Assembly (NCBI GenBank): GCA_964057225.1
Contig: CAXKVF010000079.1
Span: 248,001 to 312,000 of the forward strand
Origin: Auanema rhodensis
Lineage: Eukaryota; Nematoda; Chromadorea; Rhabditida; Rhabditidae
DNA: 64,000 nt
Direction of reading: 5' to 3'
Shown: one piece after another, positions 44,060 through 59,137 of the stretch
How the letters are laid out: each line of letters opens with the position of its first letter
How positions within the stretch are numbered: the stretch's first letter is position 1
Made by a program: the position numbers and the translations under genes
Notes under the pieces: model-generated
Databases searched by the model: none
Told to the model about the DNA's origin: nothing
The model's input: only the letters and a program-made list of their open reading frames with translations

Positions 44060-46010
44060 CGTGAAAGATAAAGAGATGCAGTTTTCAAAATTAGATTCCC
44101 CATGTCCATATTAGTTTAAAAACAAATTTTTATTGATATTGGTGCATGGTAACCATGACTTTGAAATTTACGTGAACTTTAATTTATGCTTATTAAATGT
44201 ACACGTGATGTGCACTTGGTATGTAACTCGCTTCACGTAAAAGATAAAGAGATGCGGTTTCCAAAATTAGATTCCCCATGTCCATATTAGTCTAAAAACA
44301 AATTTTTATTGATATTGGTTCATGGTAACCATGTCTTTGAAATTTACGTGAACTTAAATTTATGCTAATTAAATGTACACGTGATGTGCACTTGGTATGT
44401 AACTCGCTTCACGTGATAGATAAAGAGATGCGGTTTTTAAAATTAGATTCCCCATGTCCATATTAGTTTAAAAACAAATTTTTATTGATATTGGTGCATG
44501 GTAACCATGACTTTGAAATTTACGTGAACTTTAATTCATGCTAATTAAATGTACACGTGATGTGCACTTGGTATGTAACTCGCTTCACGTAAAAGATAAA
44601 GAGATGCGGTTTTCAAAATTAGATTCCCCATGTCCATATTAGTCTAAAAACAAATTTTTATTGATATTGGTTCATGGTAACCATGTCTTTGAAATTTACG
44701 TGAACTTTAATTTATGCTAATTAAATGTACACGTGATGTGCACTTGGTATGCAACTCGCTTCACGTGACAGATAAAGAGATGCGGTTTTCAAAATTAGAT
44801 TCCCCATGTCCATATCAGTCTAAAAACAACTTTTTATTGATATTGGTTCATGGTAACCATGACATTGAAATTTACGTGAACTTTAATTCATGCTAATTAA
44901 ATGTACACGTGTTGTGCACTTGGTATGTAACTCGCTTCACGTGAAAGATAAAGAGATGCGGTTTTCAAAATTAGATTCCCCATGTCCATATTAGTCTAAA
45001 AACAAATTTTTATTGATATTGGTTCATGGTAACCATGACTTTGAAATTTACGTGAACTTTAATTTATGCTAATTAAATGTACACGTGATGTGCACTTGGT
45101 ATGTAACTCGCTTCACGTGAAAGATAAAGAGATGCGGTTTCCAAAATTAGATTCCCCATGTCCATATTAGTCTAAAAACGAATTTTTATTGATATTAGTG
45201 CATGGTAACCATGACTTTGAAATTTACGTGAACTTTAGTTTATGCTAATTAAATGTACACGTGGTGTGCACTTGGTATGTAACTCGCTTCACGTGAAAGA
45301 TAAAGAGATGCAGTTTTCAAAATTAGATTCCCCATGTCCATATTAGTCTAAAAACAAATTTTTATTGATATTGGTTCATGGTAACCATGACTTTGAAATT
45401 TACGTGAACTTTAATTTATGCTAATTAAATGTACACGTGATGTGCACTTGGTATGTAACTCGCTTCACGTGAAAGATAAAGAGATGCGGTTTTCAAAATT
45501 AGATTCCCCATGTCCATATTAGTCTAAAAACAAATTTTTATTGATATTGGTTCATGGTAACCATGACTTTGAAATTTACGTGAACTTTAATTTATGCTAA
45601 TTAAATGTACACGTGATGTGCACTTGGTATGTAACTCGCTTCACGTGAAAGATAAAGAGATGCGGTTTCCAAAATTAGATTCCCCATGTCCATATTAGTC
45701 TAAAAACAAATTTTTATTGATATTAGTGCATGGTAACCATGACTTTGAAATTTACGTGAACTTTAGTTTATGCTAATTAAATGTACACGTGGTGTGCACT
45801 TGGTATGTAACTCGCTTCACGTGAAAGATAAAGAGATGCAGTTTTCAAAATTAGATTCCCCATGTCCATATTAGTCTAAAAACAAATTTTTATTGATATT
45901 GGTTCATGGTAACCATGACTTTGAAATTTACGTGAACTTTAATTTATGCTAATTAAATGTACACGTGATGTGCACTTGGTATGTAACTCGCTTCACGTGA
46001 AAGATAAAGA
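44060..46010. repeat. Block A copy 1 (related to 51.8-53.7 and 57.8-59.7 kb)
   Basis: Shares GCTTATTAAATG (44,188), GAACTTAAATTT (44,354), GGTTTTTAAAATT, TATGCAACTCGC with CACGTGACAG, and CATATCAGTC with the block 7,744 bp (44 monomers) downstream. Its private changes are CACGTGATAG near 44,412 and CGTGTTGTGC near 44,910; it also has GATGCGG near 44,956 where copy 2 has GATGCAG. It holds the first of three 60-codon frames (44,714-44,896), which I do not regard as a gene. Confidence 0.72.
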
Positions 46011-47074
46011 GATGCGGTTTTCAAAATTAGATTCCCCATGTCCATATTAGTCTAAAAACAAATTTTTATTGATATTGGTTCATGGTAACCATGTCTTTGA
46101 AATTTACGTGAACTTTAATTTATGCTAATTAAATGTACACGTGATGTGCACTTGGTATGTAACTCGCTTCACGTGAAAGATAAAGAGATGCGGTTTCCAA
46201 AATTAGATTCCCCATGTCCATATTAGTCTAAAAACGAATTTTTATTGATATTAGTGCATGGTAACCATGACTTTGAAATTTACGTGAACTTTAGTTTATG
46301 CTAATTAAATGTACACGTGGTGTGCACTTGGTATGTAACTCGCTTCACGTGAAAGATAAAGAGATGCAGTTTTCAAAATTAGATTCCCCATGTCCATATT
46401 AGTCTAAAAACAAATTTTTATTGATATTGGTTCATGGTAACCATGACTTTGAAATTTACGTGAACTTTAATTTATGCTAATTAAATGTACACGTGATGTG
46501 CACTTGGTATGTAACTCGCTTCACGTGAAAGATAAAGAGATGCGGTTTTCAAAATTAGATTCCCCATGTCCATATTAGTCTAAAAACAAATTTTTATTGA
46601 TATTGGTTCATGGTAACCATGACTTTGAAATTTACGTGAACTTTAATTTATGCTAATTAAATGTACACGTGATGTGCACTTGGTATGTAACTCGCTTCAC
46701 GTGAAAGATAAAGAGATGCGGTTTTCAAAATTAGATTCCCCATGTCCATATTAGTCTAAAAACAACTTTTTATTGATATTGGTTCATGGTAACCATGACA
46801 TTGAAATTTACGTGAACTTTAATTCATGCTAATTAAATGTACACGTGATGTGCACTTGTTATGTAACTCGCTTCACGTGAAAGATGAAGAGATGCGGTTT
46901 TCAAAATTAGATTCCCCATGTCCATATTAGTCTAAAAACAAATTTTTATTGATATTGGTGCATGGTAACCATGACTTTGAAATTTACGTGAACTTTAATT
47001 TATGCTAATTAAATGTACACGTGATGTGCACTTGGTATGTAACTCGCTTCACGTGAAAGATAAAGAGATGCGGT

Positions 47075-50000
47075 TTTCAAAATTAGATTCCCCATGTCCA
47101 TATTAGTCTAAAAACAAATTTTTATTGATATTGGTTCATGGTAACCATGACTTTGAAATTTACGTGAACTTTAATTTATGCTAATTAAATGTACACGTGA
47201 TGTGCACTTGGTATGTAACTCGCTTCACGTGAAAGATAAAGAGATGCGGTTTCCAAAATTAGATTCCCCATGTCCATATTAGTCTAAAAACGAATTTTTA
47301 TTGATATTAGTGCATGGTAACCATGACTTTGAAATTTACGTGAACTTTAGTTTATGCTAATTAAATGTACACGTGGTGTGCACTTGGTATGTAACTCGCT
47401 TCACGTGAAAGATAAAGAGATGCAGTTTTCAAAATTAGATTCCCCATGTCCATATTAGTCTAAAAACAAATTTTTATTGATATTGGTTCATGGTAACCAT
47501 GACTTTGAAATTTACGTGAACTTTAATTTATGCTAATTAAATGTACACGTGATGTGCACTTGGTATGTAACTCGCTTCACGTGAAAGATAAAGAGATGCG
47601 GTTTTCAAAATTAGATTCCCCATGTCCATATTAGTCTAAAAACAAATTGTTATTGATATTGGTTCATGGTAACCATGACTTTGAAATTTACGTGAACTTT
47701 AATTTATGCTAATTAAATGTACACGTGATGTGCACTTGGTATGTAACTCGCTTCACGTGAAAGATAAAGAGATGCGGTTTTCAAAATTAGATTCCCCATG
47801 TCCATATTAGTCTAAAAACAACTTTTTATTGATATTGGTTCATGGTAACCATGACATTGAAATTTACGTGAACTTTAATTCATGCTAATTAAATGTACAC
47901 GTGATGTGCACTTGTTATGTAACTCGCTTCACGTGAAAGATGAAGAGATGCGGTTTTCAAAATTAGATTCCCCATGTCCATATTAGTCTAAAAACAAATT
48001 TTTATTGATATTGGTGCATGGTAACCATGACTTTGAAATTTACGTGAACTTTAATTTATGCTAATTAAATGTACACGTGATGTGCACTTGGTATGTAACT
48101 CGCTTCACGTGAAAGATAAAGAGATGCGGTTTTCAAAATTAGATTCCCCATGTCCATATTAGTCTAAAAACAAATTTTTATTGATATTGGTTCATGGTAA
48201 CCATGACTTTGAAATTTACGTGAACTTTAATTTATGCTAATTAAATGTACACGTGATGTGCACTTGGTATGTAACTCGCTTCACGTAAAAGATAAAGAGA
48301 TGCGGTTTCCAAAATTAGATTCCCCATGTCCATATTAGTCTAAAAACGAATTTTTATTGATATTAGTGCATGGTAACCATGACTTTGAAATTTACGTGAA
48401 CTTTAGTTTATGCTAATTAAATGTACACGTGGTGTGCACTTGGTATGTAACTCGCTTCACGTGAAAGATAAAGAGATGCAGTTTTCAAAATTAGATTCCC
48501 CATGTCCATATTAGTCTAAAAACAAATTTTTATTGATATTGGTTCATGGTAACCATGACTTTGAAATTTACGTGAACTTTAATTTATGCTAATTAAATGT
48601 ACACGTGATGTGCACTTGGTATGTAACTCGCTTCACGTGAAAGATAAAGAGATGCGGTTTCCAAAATTAGATTCCCCATGTCCATATTAGTCTAAAAACG
48701 AATTTTTATTGATATTGGTGCATGGTAACCATGACTTTGAAATTTACGTGAACTTTAATTTATGCTAATTAAATGTACACGTGATGTGCACTTGGTATGT
48801 AACTCGCTTCACGTGAAAGATAAAGAGATGCGGTTTTCAAAATTTGATTCCCCATGTCCATATTAGTCTAAAAACAAATTTTTATTGATATTGGTTCATG
48901 GTAACCATGACTTTGAAATTTACGTGAACTTTAATTTATGCTAATTAAATGTACACGTGATGTGCACTTGGTATGTAACTCGCTTCACGTGAAAGATAAA
49001 GAGATGCGGTTTTCAAAATTAGATTCCCCATGTCCATATTAGTCTAAAAACAAATTTTTATTGATATTGGTTCATGGTAACCATGACTTTGAAATTTACG
49101 TGAACTTTAATTTATGCTAATTAAATGTACACGTGATGTGCACTTGGTATGTAACTCGCTTCACGTGAAAGATAAAGAGATGCAGTTTTCAAAATTAGAT
49201 TCCCCATGTCCATATTAGTTTAAAAACAAATTTTTATTGATATTGGTGCATGGTAACCATGACTTTGAAATTTACGTGAACTTTAATTCATGCTAATTAA
49301 ATGTACACGTGATGTGCACTTGGTATGTAACTCGCTTCACGTAAAAGATAAAGAGATGCGGTTTTCAAAATTAGATTCCCCATGTCCATATTAGTCTAAA
49401 AACAAATTTTTATTGATATTGGTTCATGGTAACCATGTCTTTGAAATTTACGTGAACTTTAATTTATGCTAATTAAATGTACACGTGATGTGCACTTGGT
49501 ATGTAACTCGCTTCACGTGAAAGATAAAGAGATGCGGTTTTCAAAATTAGATTCCCCATGTCCATATTAGTCTAAAAACAACTTTTTATTGATATTGGTT
49601 CATGGTAACCATGACTTTGAAATTTACGTGAACTTTAATTTATGCTAATTAAATGTACACGTGATGTGCACTTGGTATGTAACTCGCTTCACGTGAAAGA
49701 TAAAGAGATGCAGTTTTCAAAATTAGATTCCCCATGTCCATATTAGTTTCAAAACAAATTTTTATTGATATTGGTGCATGGTAACCATGACTTTGAAATT
49801 TACGTGAACTTTAATTTATGCTTATTAAATGTACACGTGATGTGCACTTGGTATGTAACTCGCTTCACGTAAAAGATAAAGAGATGCGGTTTCCAAAATT
49901 AGATTCCCCATGTCCATATTAGTCTAAAAACAAATTTTTATTGATATTGGTTCATGGTAACCATGTCTTTGAAATTTACGTGAACTTTAATTTATGCTAA

Positions 50001-51504
50001 TTAAATGTACACGTGATGTGCACTTGGTATGTAACTCGCTTCACGTGAAAGATAAAGAGATGCGGTTTTCAAAATTAGATTCCCCATGTCCATATTAGTT
50101 TAAAAACAAATTTTTATTGATATTGGTGCATGGTAACCATGACTTTGAAATTTACGTGAACTTTAATTCATGCTAATTAAATGTACACGTGATGTGCACT
50201 TGGTATGTAACTCGCTTCACGTAAAAGATAAAGAGATGCGGTTTTCAAAATTAGATTCCCCATGTCCATATTAGTCTAAAAACAAATTTTTATTGATATT
50301 GGTTCATGGTAACCATGTCTTTGAAATTTACGTGAACTTTAATTTATGCTAATTAAATGTACACGTGATGTGCACTTGGTATGTAACTCGCTTCACGTGA
50401 AAGATAAAGAGATGCGGTTTTCAAAATTAGATTCCCCATGTCCATATTAGTCTAAAAACAACTTTTTATTGATATTGGTTCATGGTAACCATGACATTGA
50501 AATTTACGTGAACTTTAATTCATGCTAATTAAATGTACACGTGATGTGCACTTGTTATGTAACTCGCTTCACGTGAAAGATGAAGAGATGCGGTTTTCAA
50601 AATTAGATTCCCCATGTCCATATTAGTCTAAAAACAAATTTTTATTGATATTAGTGCATGGTAACCATGACTTTGAAATTTACGTGAACTTTAATTTATG
50701 CTAATTAAATGTACACGTGATGTGCACTTGGTATGTAACTCGCTTCACGTGAAAGATAAAGAGATGCGGTTTTCAAAATTAGATTCCCCATGTCCATATT
50801 AGTCTAAAAACAACTTTTTATTGATATTGGTTCATGGTAACCATGACATTGAAATTTACGTGAACTTTAATTCATGCTAATTAAATGTACACGTGATGTG
50901 CACTTGTTATGTAACTCGCTTCACGTGAAAGATGAAGAGATGCGGTTTTCAAAATTAGATTCCCCATGTCCATATTAGTCTAAAAACAAATTTTTATTGA
51001 TATTAGTGCATGGTAACCATGACTTTGAAATTTACGTGAACTTTAATTTATGCTAATTAAATGTACACGTGATGTGCACTTGGTATGTAACTCGCTTCAC
51101 GTGAAAGATAAAGAGATGCGGTTTTCAAAATTAGATTCCCCATGTCCATATTAGTCTAAAAACAACTTTTTATTGATATTGGTTCATGGTAACCATGACA
51201 TTGAAATTTACGTGAACTTTAATTCATGCTAATTAAATGTACACGTGATGTGCACTTGTTATGTAACTCGCTTCACGTGAAAGATGAAGAGATGCGGTTT
51301 TCAAAATTAGATTCCCCATGTCCATATTAGTCTAAAAACAAATTTTTATTGATATTGGTGCATGGTAACCATGACTTTGAAATTTACGTGAACTTTAATT
51401 TATGCTAATTAAATGTACACGTGATGTGCACTTGGTATGTAACTCGCTTCACGTGAAAGATAAAGAGATGCGGTTTTCAAAATTAGATTCCCCATGTCCA
51501 TATT
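47075..51504. repeat. Block B copy 1, matching 59.57-64.0 kb at 12,496 bp
   Basis: About 47,075-51,504 matches 59,571-64,000 at 12,496 bp, exactly 71 monomers, and the match is still running at the window end. Shared sites: AACGAATTTTT (47,291/59,787), AAATTGTTATTG (47,649/60,145), AATTTGATTCC (48,843/61,339), GCTTATTAAATG (49,821/62,317) and three GACATTG monomers 352 bp apart. Differences noticed: GTATGTAAC versus GTATATAAC (47,396/59,892), CACGTAAAAG versus CACGTGAAAG near 48,290, TAGTTTCAAAAC near 49,749, and TTCCTCATG and GGTAACGATG near 61,347 and 61,397. Confidence 0.78.
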
Positions 51505-54500
51505 AGTCTAAAAACAAATTTTTATTGATATTGGTTCATGGTAACCATGACTTTGAAATTTACGTGAACTTTAATTTATGCTAATTAAATGTACACGTGA
51601 TGTGCACTTGGTATGTAACTCGCTTCACGTGAAAGATAAAGAGATGCGGTTTTCAAAATTTGATTCCCCATGTCCATATTAGTCTAAAAACAAATTTTTA
51701 TTGATATTGGTTCATGGTAACCATGACTTTGAAATTTACGTGAACTTTAATTTATGCTAATTAAATGTACACGTGATGTGCACTTGGTATGTAACTCGCT
51801 TCACGTGAAAGATAAAGAGATGCAGTTTTCAAAATTAGATTCCCCATGTCCATATTAGTTTAAAAACAAATTTTTATTGATATTGGTGCATGGTAAACAT
51901 GACTTTGAAATTTACGTGAACTTTAATTTATGCTTATTAAATGTACACGTGATGTGCACTTGGTATGTAACTCGCTTCACGTAAAAGATAAAGAGATGCG
52001 GTTTCCAAAATTAGATTCCCCATGTCCATATTAGTCTAAAAACAAATTTTTATTGATATTGGTTCATGGTAACCATGTCTTTGAAATTTACGTGAACTTA
52101 AATTTATGCTAATTAAATGTACACGTGATGTGCACTTGGTATGTAACTCGCTTCACGTGAAAGATAAAGAGATGCGGTTTTTAAAATTAGATTCCCCATG
52201 TCCATATTAGTTTAAAAACAAATTTTTATTGATATTGGTGCATGGTAACCATGACTTTGAAATTTACGTGAACTTTAATTCATGCTAATTAAATGTACAC
52301 GTGATGTGCACTTGGTATGTAACTCGCTTCACGTAAAAGATAAAGAGATGCGGTTTTCAAAATTAGATTCCCCATGTCCATATTAGTCTAAAAACAAATT
52401 TTTATTGATATTGGTTCATGGTAACCATGTCTTTGAAATTTACGTGAACTTTAATTTATGCTAATTAAATGTACACGTGATGTGCACTTGGTATGCAACT
52501 CGCTTCACGTGACAGATAAAGAGATGCGGTTTTCAAAATTAGATTCCCCATGTCCATATCAGTCTAAAAACAACTTTTTATTGATATTGGTTCATGGTAA
52601 CCATGACATTGAAATTTACGTGAACTTTAATTCATGCTAATTAAATGTACACGTGATGTGCACTTGGTATGTAACTCGCTTCACGTGAAAGATAAAGAGA
52701 TGCAGTTTTCAAAATTAGATTCCCCATGTCCATATTAGTCTAAAAACAAATTTTTATTGATATTGGTTCATGGTAACCATGACTTTGAAATTTACGTGAA
52801 CTTTAATTTATGCTAATTAAATGTACACGTGATGTGCACTTGGTATGTAACTCGCTTCACGTGAAAGATAAAGAGATGCGGTTTCCAAAATTAGATTCCC
52901 CATGTCCATATTAGTCTAAAAACGAATTTTTATTGATATTAGTGCATGGTAACCATGACTTTGAAATTTACGTGAACTTTAGTTTATGCTAATTAAATGT
53001 ACACGTGGTGTGCACTTGGTATGTAACTCGCTTCACGTGAAAGATAAAGAGATGCAGTTTTCAAAATTAGATTCCCCATGTCCATATTAGTCTAAAAACA
53101 AATTTTTATTGATATTGGTTCATGGTAACCATGACTTTGAAATTTACGTGAACTTTAATTTATGCTAATTAAATGTACACGTGATGTGCACTTGGTATGT
53201 AACTCGCTTCACGTGAAAGATAAAGAGATGCGGTTTTCAAAATTAGATTCCCCATGTCCATATTAGTCTAAAAACAAATTTTTATTGATATTGGTTCATG
53301 GTAACCATGACTTTGAAATTTACGTGAACTTTAATTTATGCTAATTAAATGTACACGTGATGTGCACTTGGTATGTAACTCGCTTCACGTGAAAGATAAA
53401 GAGATGCGGTTTCCAAAATTAGATTCCCCATGTCCATATTAGTCTAAAAACAAATTTTTATTGATATTAGTGCATGGTAACCATGACTTTGAAATTTACG
53501 TGAACTTTAGTTTATGCTAATTAAATGTACACGTGGTGTGCACTTGGTATGTAACTCGCTTCACGTGAAAGATAAAGAGATGCAGTTTTCAAAATTAGAT
53601 TCCCCATGTCCATATTAGTCTAAAAACAAATTTTTATTGATATTGGTTCATGGTAACCATGACTTTGAAATTTACGTGAACTTTAATTTATGCTAATTAA
53701 ATGTACACGTGATGTGCACTTGGTATGTAACTCGCTTCACGTGAAAGATAAAGAGATGCGGTTTCCAAAATTAGATTCCCCATGTCCATATTAGTCTAAA
53801 AACGAATTTTTATTGATATTAGTGCATGGTAACCATGACTTTGAAATTTACGTGAACTTTAGTTTATGCTAATTAAATGTACACGTGGTGTGCACTTGGT
53901 ATATAACTCGCTTCACGTGAAAGATAAAGAGATGCAGTTTTCAAAATTAGATTCCCCATGTCCATATTAGTCTAAAAACAAATTTTTATTGATATTGGTT
54001 CATGGTAACCATGACTTTGAAATTTACGTGAACTTTAATTTATGCTAATTAAATGTACACGTGATGTGCACTTGGTATGTAACTCGCTTCACGTGAAAGA
54101 TAAAGAGATGCGGTTTTCAAAATTAGATTCCCCATGTCCATATTAGTCTAAAAACAAATTGTTATTGATATTGGTTCATGGTAACCATGACTTTGAAATT
54201 TACGTGAACTTTAATTTATGCTAATTAAATGTACACGTGATGTGCACTTGGTATGTAACTCGCTTCACGTGAAAGATAAAGAGATGCGGTTTTCAAAATT
54301 AGATTCCCCATGTCCATATTAGTCTAAAAACAACTTTTTATTGATATTGGTTCATGGTAACCATGACATTGAAATTTACGTGAACTTTAATTCATGCTAA
54401 TTAAATGTACACGTGATGTGCACTTGTTATGTAACTCGCTTCACGTGAAAGATGAAGAGATGCGGTTTTCAAAATTAGATTCCCCATGTCCATATTAGTC
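51300..54500. repeat. Block A copy 2, matching 57.3-60.5 kb at 5,984 bp
   Basis: About 51,300-54,500 matches about 57,284-60,484 at 5,984 bp, exactly 34 monomers. Shared rare changes: AATTTGATTCC (51,660/57,644), GGTAAACATG (51,892/57,876), GTATATAACTCGC (53,901/59,885) and AAATTGTTATTG (54,161/60,145). The match ends where the left copy has a second AAATTGTTATTG near 54,513 and the right copy has AAATTTTTATTG. Confidence 0.8.
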
Positions 54501-56900
54501 TAAAAACAAATTGTTATTGATATTGGTTCATGGTAACCATGACTTTGAAATTTACGTGAACTTTAATTTATGCTAATTAAATGTACACGTGATGTGCACT
54601 TGGTATGTAACTCGCTTCACGTGAAAGATAAAGAGATGCGGTTTCCAAAATTAGATTCCCCATGTCCATATTAGTCTAAAAACGAATTTTTATTGATATT
54701 AGTGCATGGTAACCATGACTTTGAAATTTACGTGAACTTTAGTTTATGCTAATTAAATGTACACGTGGTGTGCACTTGGTATATAACTCGCTTCACGTGA
54801 AAGATAAAGAGATGCAGTTTTCAAAATTAGATTCCCCATGTCCATATTAGTCTAAAAACAAATTTTTATTGATATTGGTTCATGGTAACCATGACTTTGA
54901 AATTTACGTGAACTTTAATTTATGCTAATTAAATGTACACGTGATGTGCACTTGGTATGTAACTCGCTTCACGTGAAAGATAAAGAGATGCGGTTTTCAA
55001 AATTAGATTCCCCATGTCCATATTAGTCTAAAAACAAATTGTTATTGATATTGGTTCATGGTAACCATGACTTTGAAATTTACGTGAACTTTAATTTATG
55101 CTAATTAAATGTACACGTGATGTGCACTTGGTATGTAACTCGCTTCACGTGAAAGATAAAGAGATGCGGTTTTCAAAATTAGATTCCCCATGTCCATATT
55201 AGTCTAAAAACAACTTTTTATTGATATTGGTTCATGGTAACCATGACATTGAAATTTACGTGAACTTTAATTCATGCTAATTAAATGTACACGTGATGTG
55301 CACTTGTTATGTAACTCGCTTCACGTGAAAGATGAAGAGATGCGGTTTTCAAAATTAGATTCCCCATGTCCATATTAGTCTAAAAACAAATTTTTATTGA
55401 TATTGGTGCATGGTAACCATGACTTTGAAATTTACGTGAACTTTAATTTATGCTAATTAAATGTACACGTGATGTGCACTTGGTATGTAACTCGCTTCAC
55501 GTGAAAGATAAAGAGATGCGGTTTTCAAAATTAGATTCCCCATGTCCATATTAGTCTAAAAACAAATTTTTATTGATATTGGTTCATGGTAACCATGACT
55601 TTGAAATTTACGTGAACTTTAATTTATGCTAATTAAATGTACACGTGATGTGCACTTGGTATGTAACTCGCTTCACGTGAAAGATAAAGAGATGCGGTTT
55701 CCAAAATTAGATTCCCCATGTCCATATTAGTCTAAAAACGAATTTTTATTGATATTAGTGCATGGTAACCATGACTTTGAAATTTACGTGAACTTTAGTT
55801 TATGCTAATTAAATGTACACGTGGTGTGCACTTGGTATGTAACTCGCTTCACGTGAAAGATAAAGAGATGCGGTTTCCAAAATTAGATTCCCCATGTCCA
55901 TATTAGTCTAAAAACGAATTTTTATTGATATTAGTGCATGGTAACCATGACTTTGAAATTTACGTGAACTTTAGTTTATGCTAATTAAATGTACACGTGG
56001 TGTGCACTTGGTATATAACTCGCTTCACGTGAAAGATAAAGAGATGCAGTTTTCAAAATTAGATTCCCCATGTCTATATTAGTCTAAAAACAAATTTTTA
56101 TTGATATTGGTTCATGGTAACCATGACTTTGAAATTTACGTGAACTTTAATTTATGCTAATTAAATGTACACGTGATGTGCACTTGGTATGTAACTCGCT
56201 TCACGTGAAAGATAAAGAGATGCGGTTTTCAAAATTAGATTCCCCATGTCCATATTAGTCTAAAAACAAATTGTTATTGATATTGGTTCATGGTAACCAT
56301 GACTTTGAAATTTACGTGAACTTTAATTTATGCTAATTAAATGTACACGTGATGTGCACTTGGTATGTAACTCGCTTCACGTGAAAGATAAAGAGATGCG
56401 GTTTTCAAAATTAGATTCCCCATGTCCATATTAGTCTAAAAACAACTTTTTATTGATATTGGTTCATGGTAACCATGACATTGAAATTTACGTGAACTTT
56501 AATTCATGCTAATTAAATGTACACGTGATGTGCACTTGTTATGTAACTCGCTTCACGTGAAAGATGAAGAGATGCGGTTTTCAAAATTAGATTCCCCATG
56601 TCCATATTAGTCTAAAAACAAATTTTTATTGATATTGGTGCATGGTAACCATGACTTTGAAATTTACGTGAACTTTAATTTATGCTAATTAAATGTACAC
56701 GTGATGTGCACTTGGTATGTAACTCGCTTCACGTGAAAGATAAAGAGATGCGGTTTTCAAAATTAGATTCCCCATGTCCATATTAGTCTAAAAACAAATT
56801 TTTATTGATATTGGTTCATGGTAACCATGACTTTGAAATTTACGTGAACTTTAATTTATGCTAATTAAATGTACACGTGATGTGCACTTGGTATGTAACT
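53640..56900. repeat. Local five- and seven-monomer duplications
   Basis: AAATTGTTATTG at 54,161, 55,041 and 56,273, and GTATATAACTCGC at 53,901, 54,781 and 56,013, are both spaced 880 bp (five monomers) and then 1,232 bp (seven monomers). The two-monomer difference comes from added copies carrying AACGAATTTTT, ATTAGTGCATGG and CGTGGTGTGC near 55,740-55,980. Confidence 0.72.
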
Positions 56901-59137
56901 CGCTTCACGTGAAAGATAAAGAGATGCGGTTTCCAAAATTAGATTCCCCATGTCCATATTAGTCTAAAAACGAATTTTTATTGATATTAGTGCATGGTAA
57001 CCATGACTTTGAAATTTACGTGAACTTTAGTTTATGCTAATTAAATGTACACGTGGTGTGCACTTGGTATGTAACTCGCTTCACGTGAAAGATAAAGAGA
57101 TGCAGTTTTCAAAATTAGATTCCCCATGTCCATATTAGTCTAAAAACAAATTTTTATTGATATTGGTTCATGGTAACCATGACTTTGAAATTTACGTGAA
57201 CTTTAATTTATGCTAATTAAATGTACACGTGATGTGCACTTGGTATGTAACTCGCTTCACGTGAAAGATAAAGAGATGCGGTTTCCAAAATTAGATTCCC
57301 CATGTCCATATTAGTCTAAAAACAAATTTTTATTGATATTGGTGCATGGTAACCATGACTTTGAAATTTACGTGAACTTTAATTTATGCTAATTAAATGT
57401 ACACGTGATGTGCACTTGGTATGTAACTCGCTTCACGTGAAAGATAAAGAGATGCGGTTTTCAAAATTAGATTCCCCATGTCCATATTAGTCTAAAAACA
57501 AATTTTTATTGATATTGGTTCATGGTAACCATGACTTTGAAATTTACGTGAACTTTAATTTATGCTAATTAAATGTACACGTGATGTGCACTTGGTATGT
57601 AACTCGCTTCACGTGAAAGATAAAGAGATGCGGTTTTCAAAATTTGATTCCCCATGTCCATATTAGTCTAAAAACAAATTTTTATTGATATTGGTTCATG
57701 GTAACCATGACTTTGAAATTTACGTGAACTTTAATTTATGCTAATTAAATGTACACGTGATGTGCACTTGGTATGTAACTCGCTTCACGTGAAAGATAAA
57801 GAGATGCAGTTTTCAAAATTAGATTCCCCATGTCCATATTAGTTTAAAAACAAATTTTTATTGATATTGGTGCATGGTAAACATGACTTTGAAATTTACG
57901 TGAACTTTAATTTATGCTTATTAAATGTACACGTGATGTGCACTTGGTATGTAACTCGCTTCACGTAAAAGATAAAGAGATGCGGTTTCCAAAATTAGAT
58001 TCCCCATGTCCATATTAGTCTAAAAACAAATTTTTATTGATATTGGTTCATGGTAACCATGTCTTTGAAATTTACGTGAACTTAAATTTATGCTAATTAA
58101 ATGTACACGTGATGTGCACTTGGTATGTAACTCGCTTCACGTGAAAGATAAAGAGATGCGGTTTTTAAAATTAGATTCCCCATGTCCATATTAGTTTAAA
58201 AACAAATTTTTATTGATATTGGTGCATGGTAACCATGACTTTGAAATTTACGTGAACTTTAATTCATGCTAATTAAATGTACACGTGATGTGCACTTGGT
58301 ATGTAACTCGCTTCACGTAAAAGATAAAGAGATGCGGTTTTCAAAATTAGATTCCCCATGTCCATATTAGTCTAAAAACAAATTTTTATTGATATTGGTT
58401 CATGGTAACCATGTCTTTGAAATTTACGTGAACTTTAATTTATGCTAATTAAATGTACACGTGATGTGCACTTGGTATGCAACTCGCTTCACGTGACAGA
58501 TAAAGAGATGCGGTTTTCAAAATTAGATTCCCCATGTCCATATCAGTCTAAAAACAACTTTTTATTGATATTGGTTCATGGTAACCATGACATTGAAATT
58601 TACGTGAACTTTAATTCATGCTAATTAAATGTACACGTGATGTGCACTTGGTATGTAACTCGCTTCACGTGAAAGATAAAGAGATGCAGTTTTCAAAATT
58701 AGATTCCCCATGTCCATATTAGTCTAAAAACAAATTTTTATTGATATTGGTTCATGGTAACCATGACTTTGAAATTTACGTGAACTTTAATTTATGCTAA
58801 TTAAATGTACACGTGATGTGCACTTGGTATGTAACTCGCTTCACGTGAAAGATAAAGAGATGCGGTTTCCAAAATTAGATTCCCCATGTCCATATTAGTC
58901 TAAAAACGAATTTTTATTGATATTAGTGCATGGTAACCATGACTTTGAAATTTACGTGAACTTTAGTTTATGCTAATTAAATGTACACGTGGTGTGCACT
59001 TGGTATGTAACTCGCTTCACGTGAAAGATAAAGAGATGCAGTTTTCAAAATTAGATTCCCCATGTCCATATTAGTCTAAAAACAAATTTTTATTGATATT
59101 GGTTCATGGTAACCATGACTTTGAAATTTACGTGAAC

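Noticed and set aside
44714-44896. 60-codon open frame, also at 52,458-52,640 and 58,442-58,624, as a protein gene
   Set aside because: It lies wholly in satellite monomers, starts at an ATG present in nearly all copies, exists only because one TAG became CAG, and its identical copies are explained by block duplication. No recognisable domain, signal or splice context is seen.
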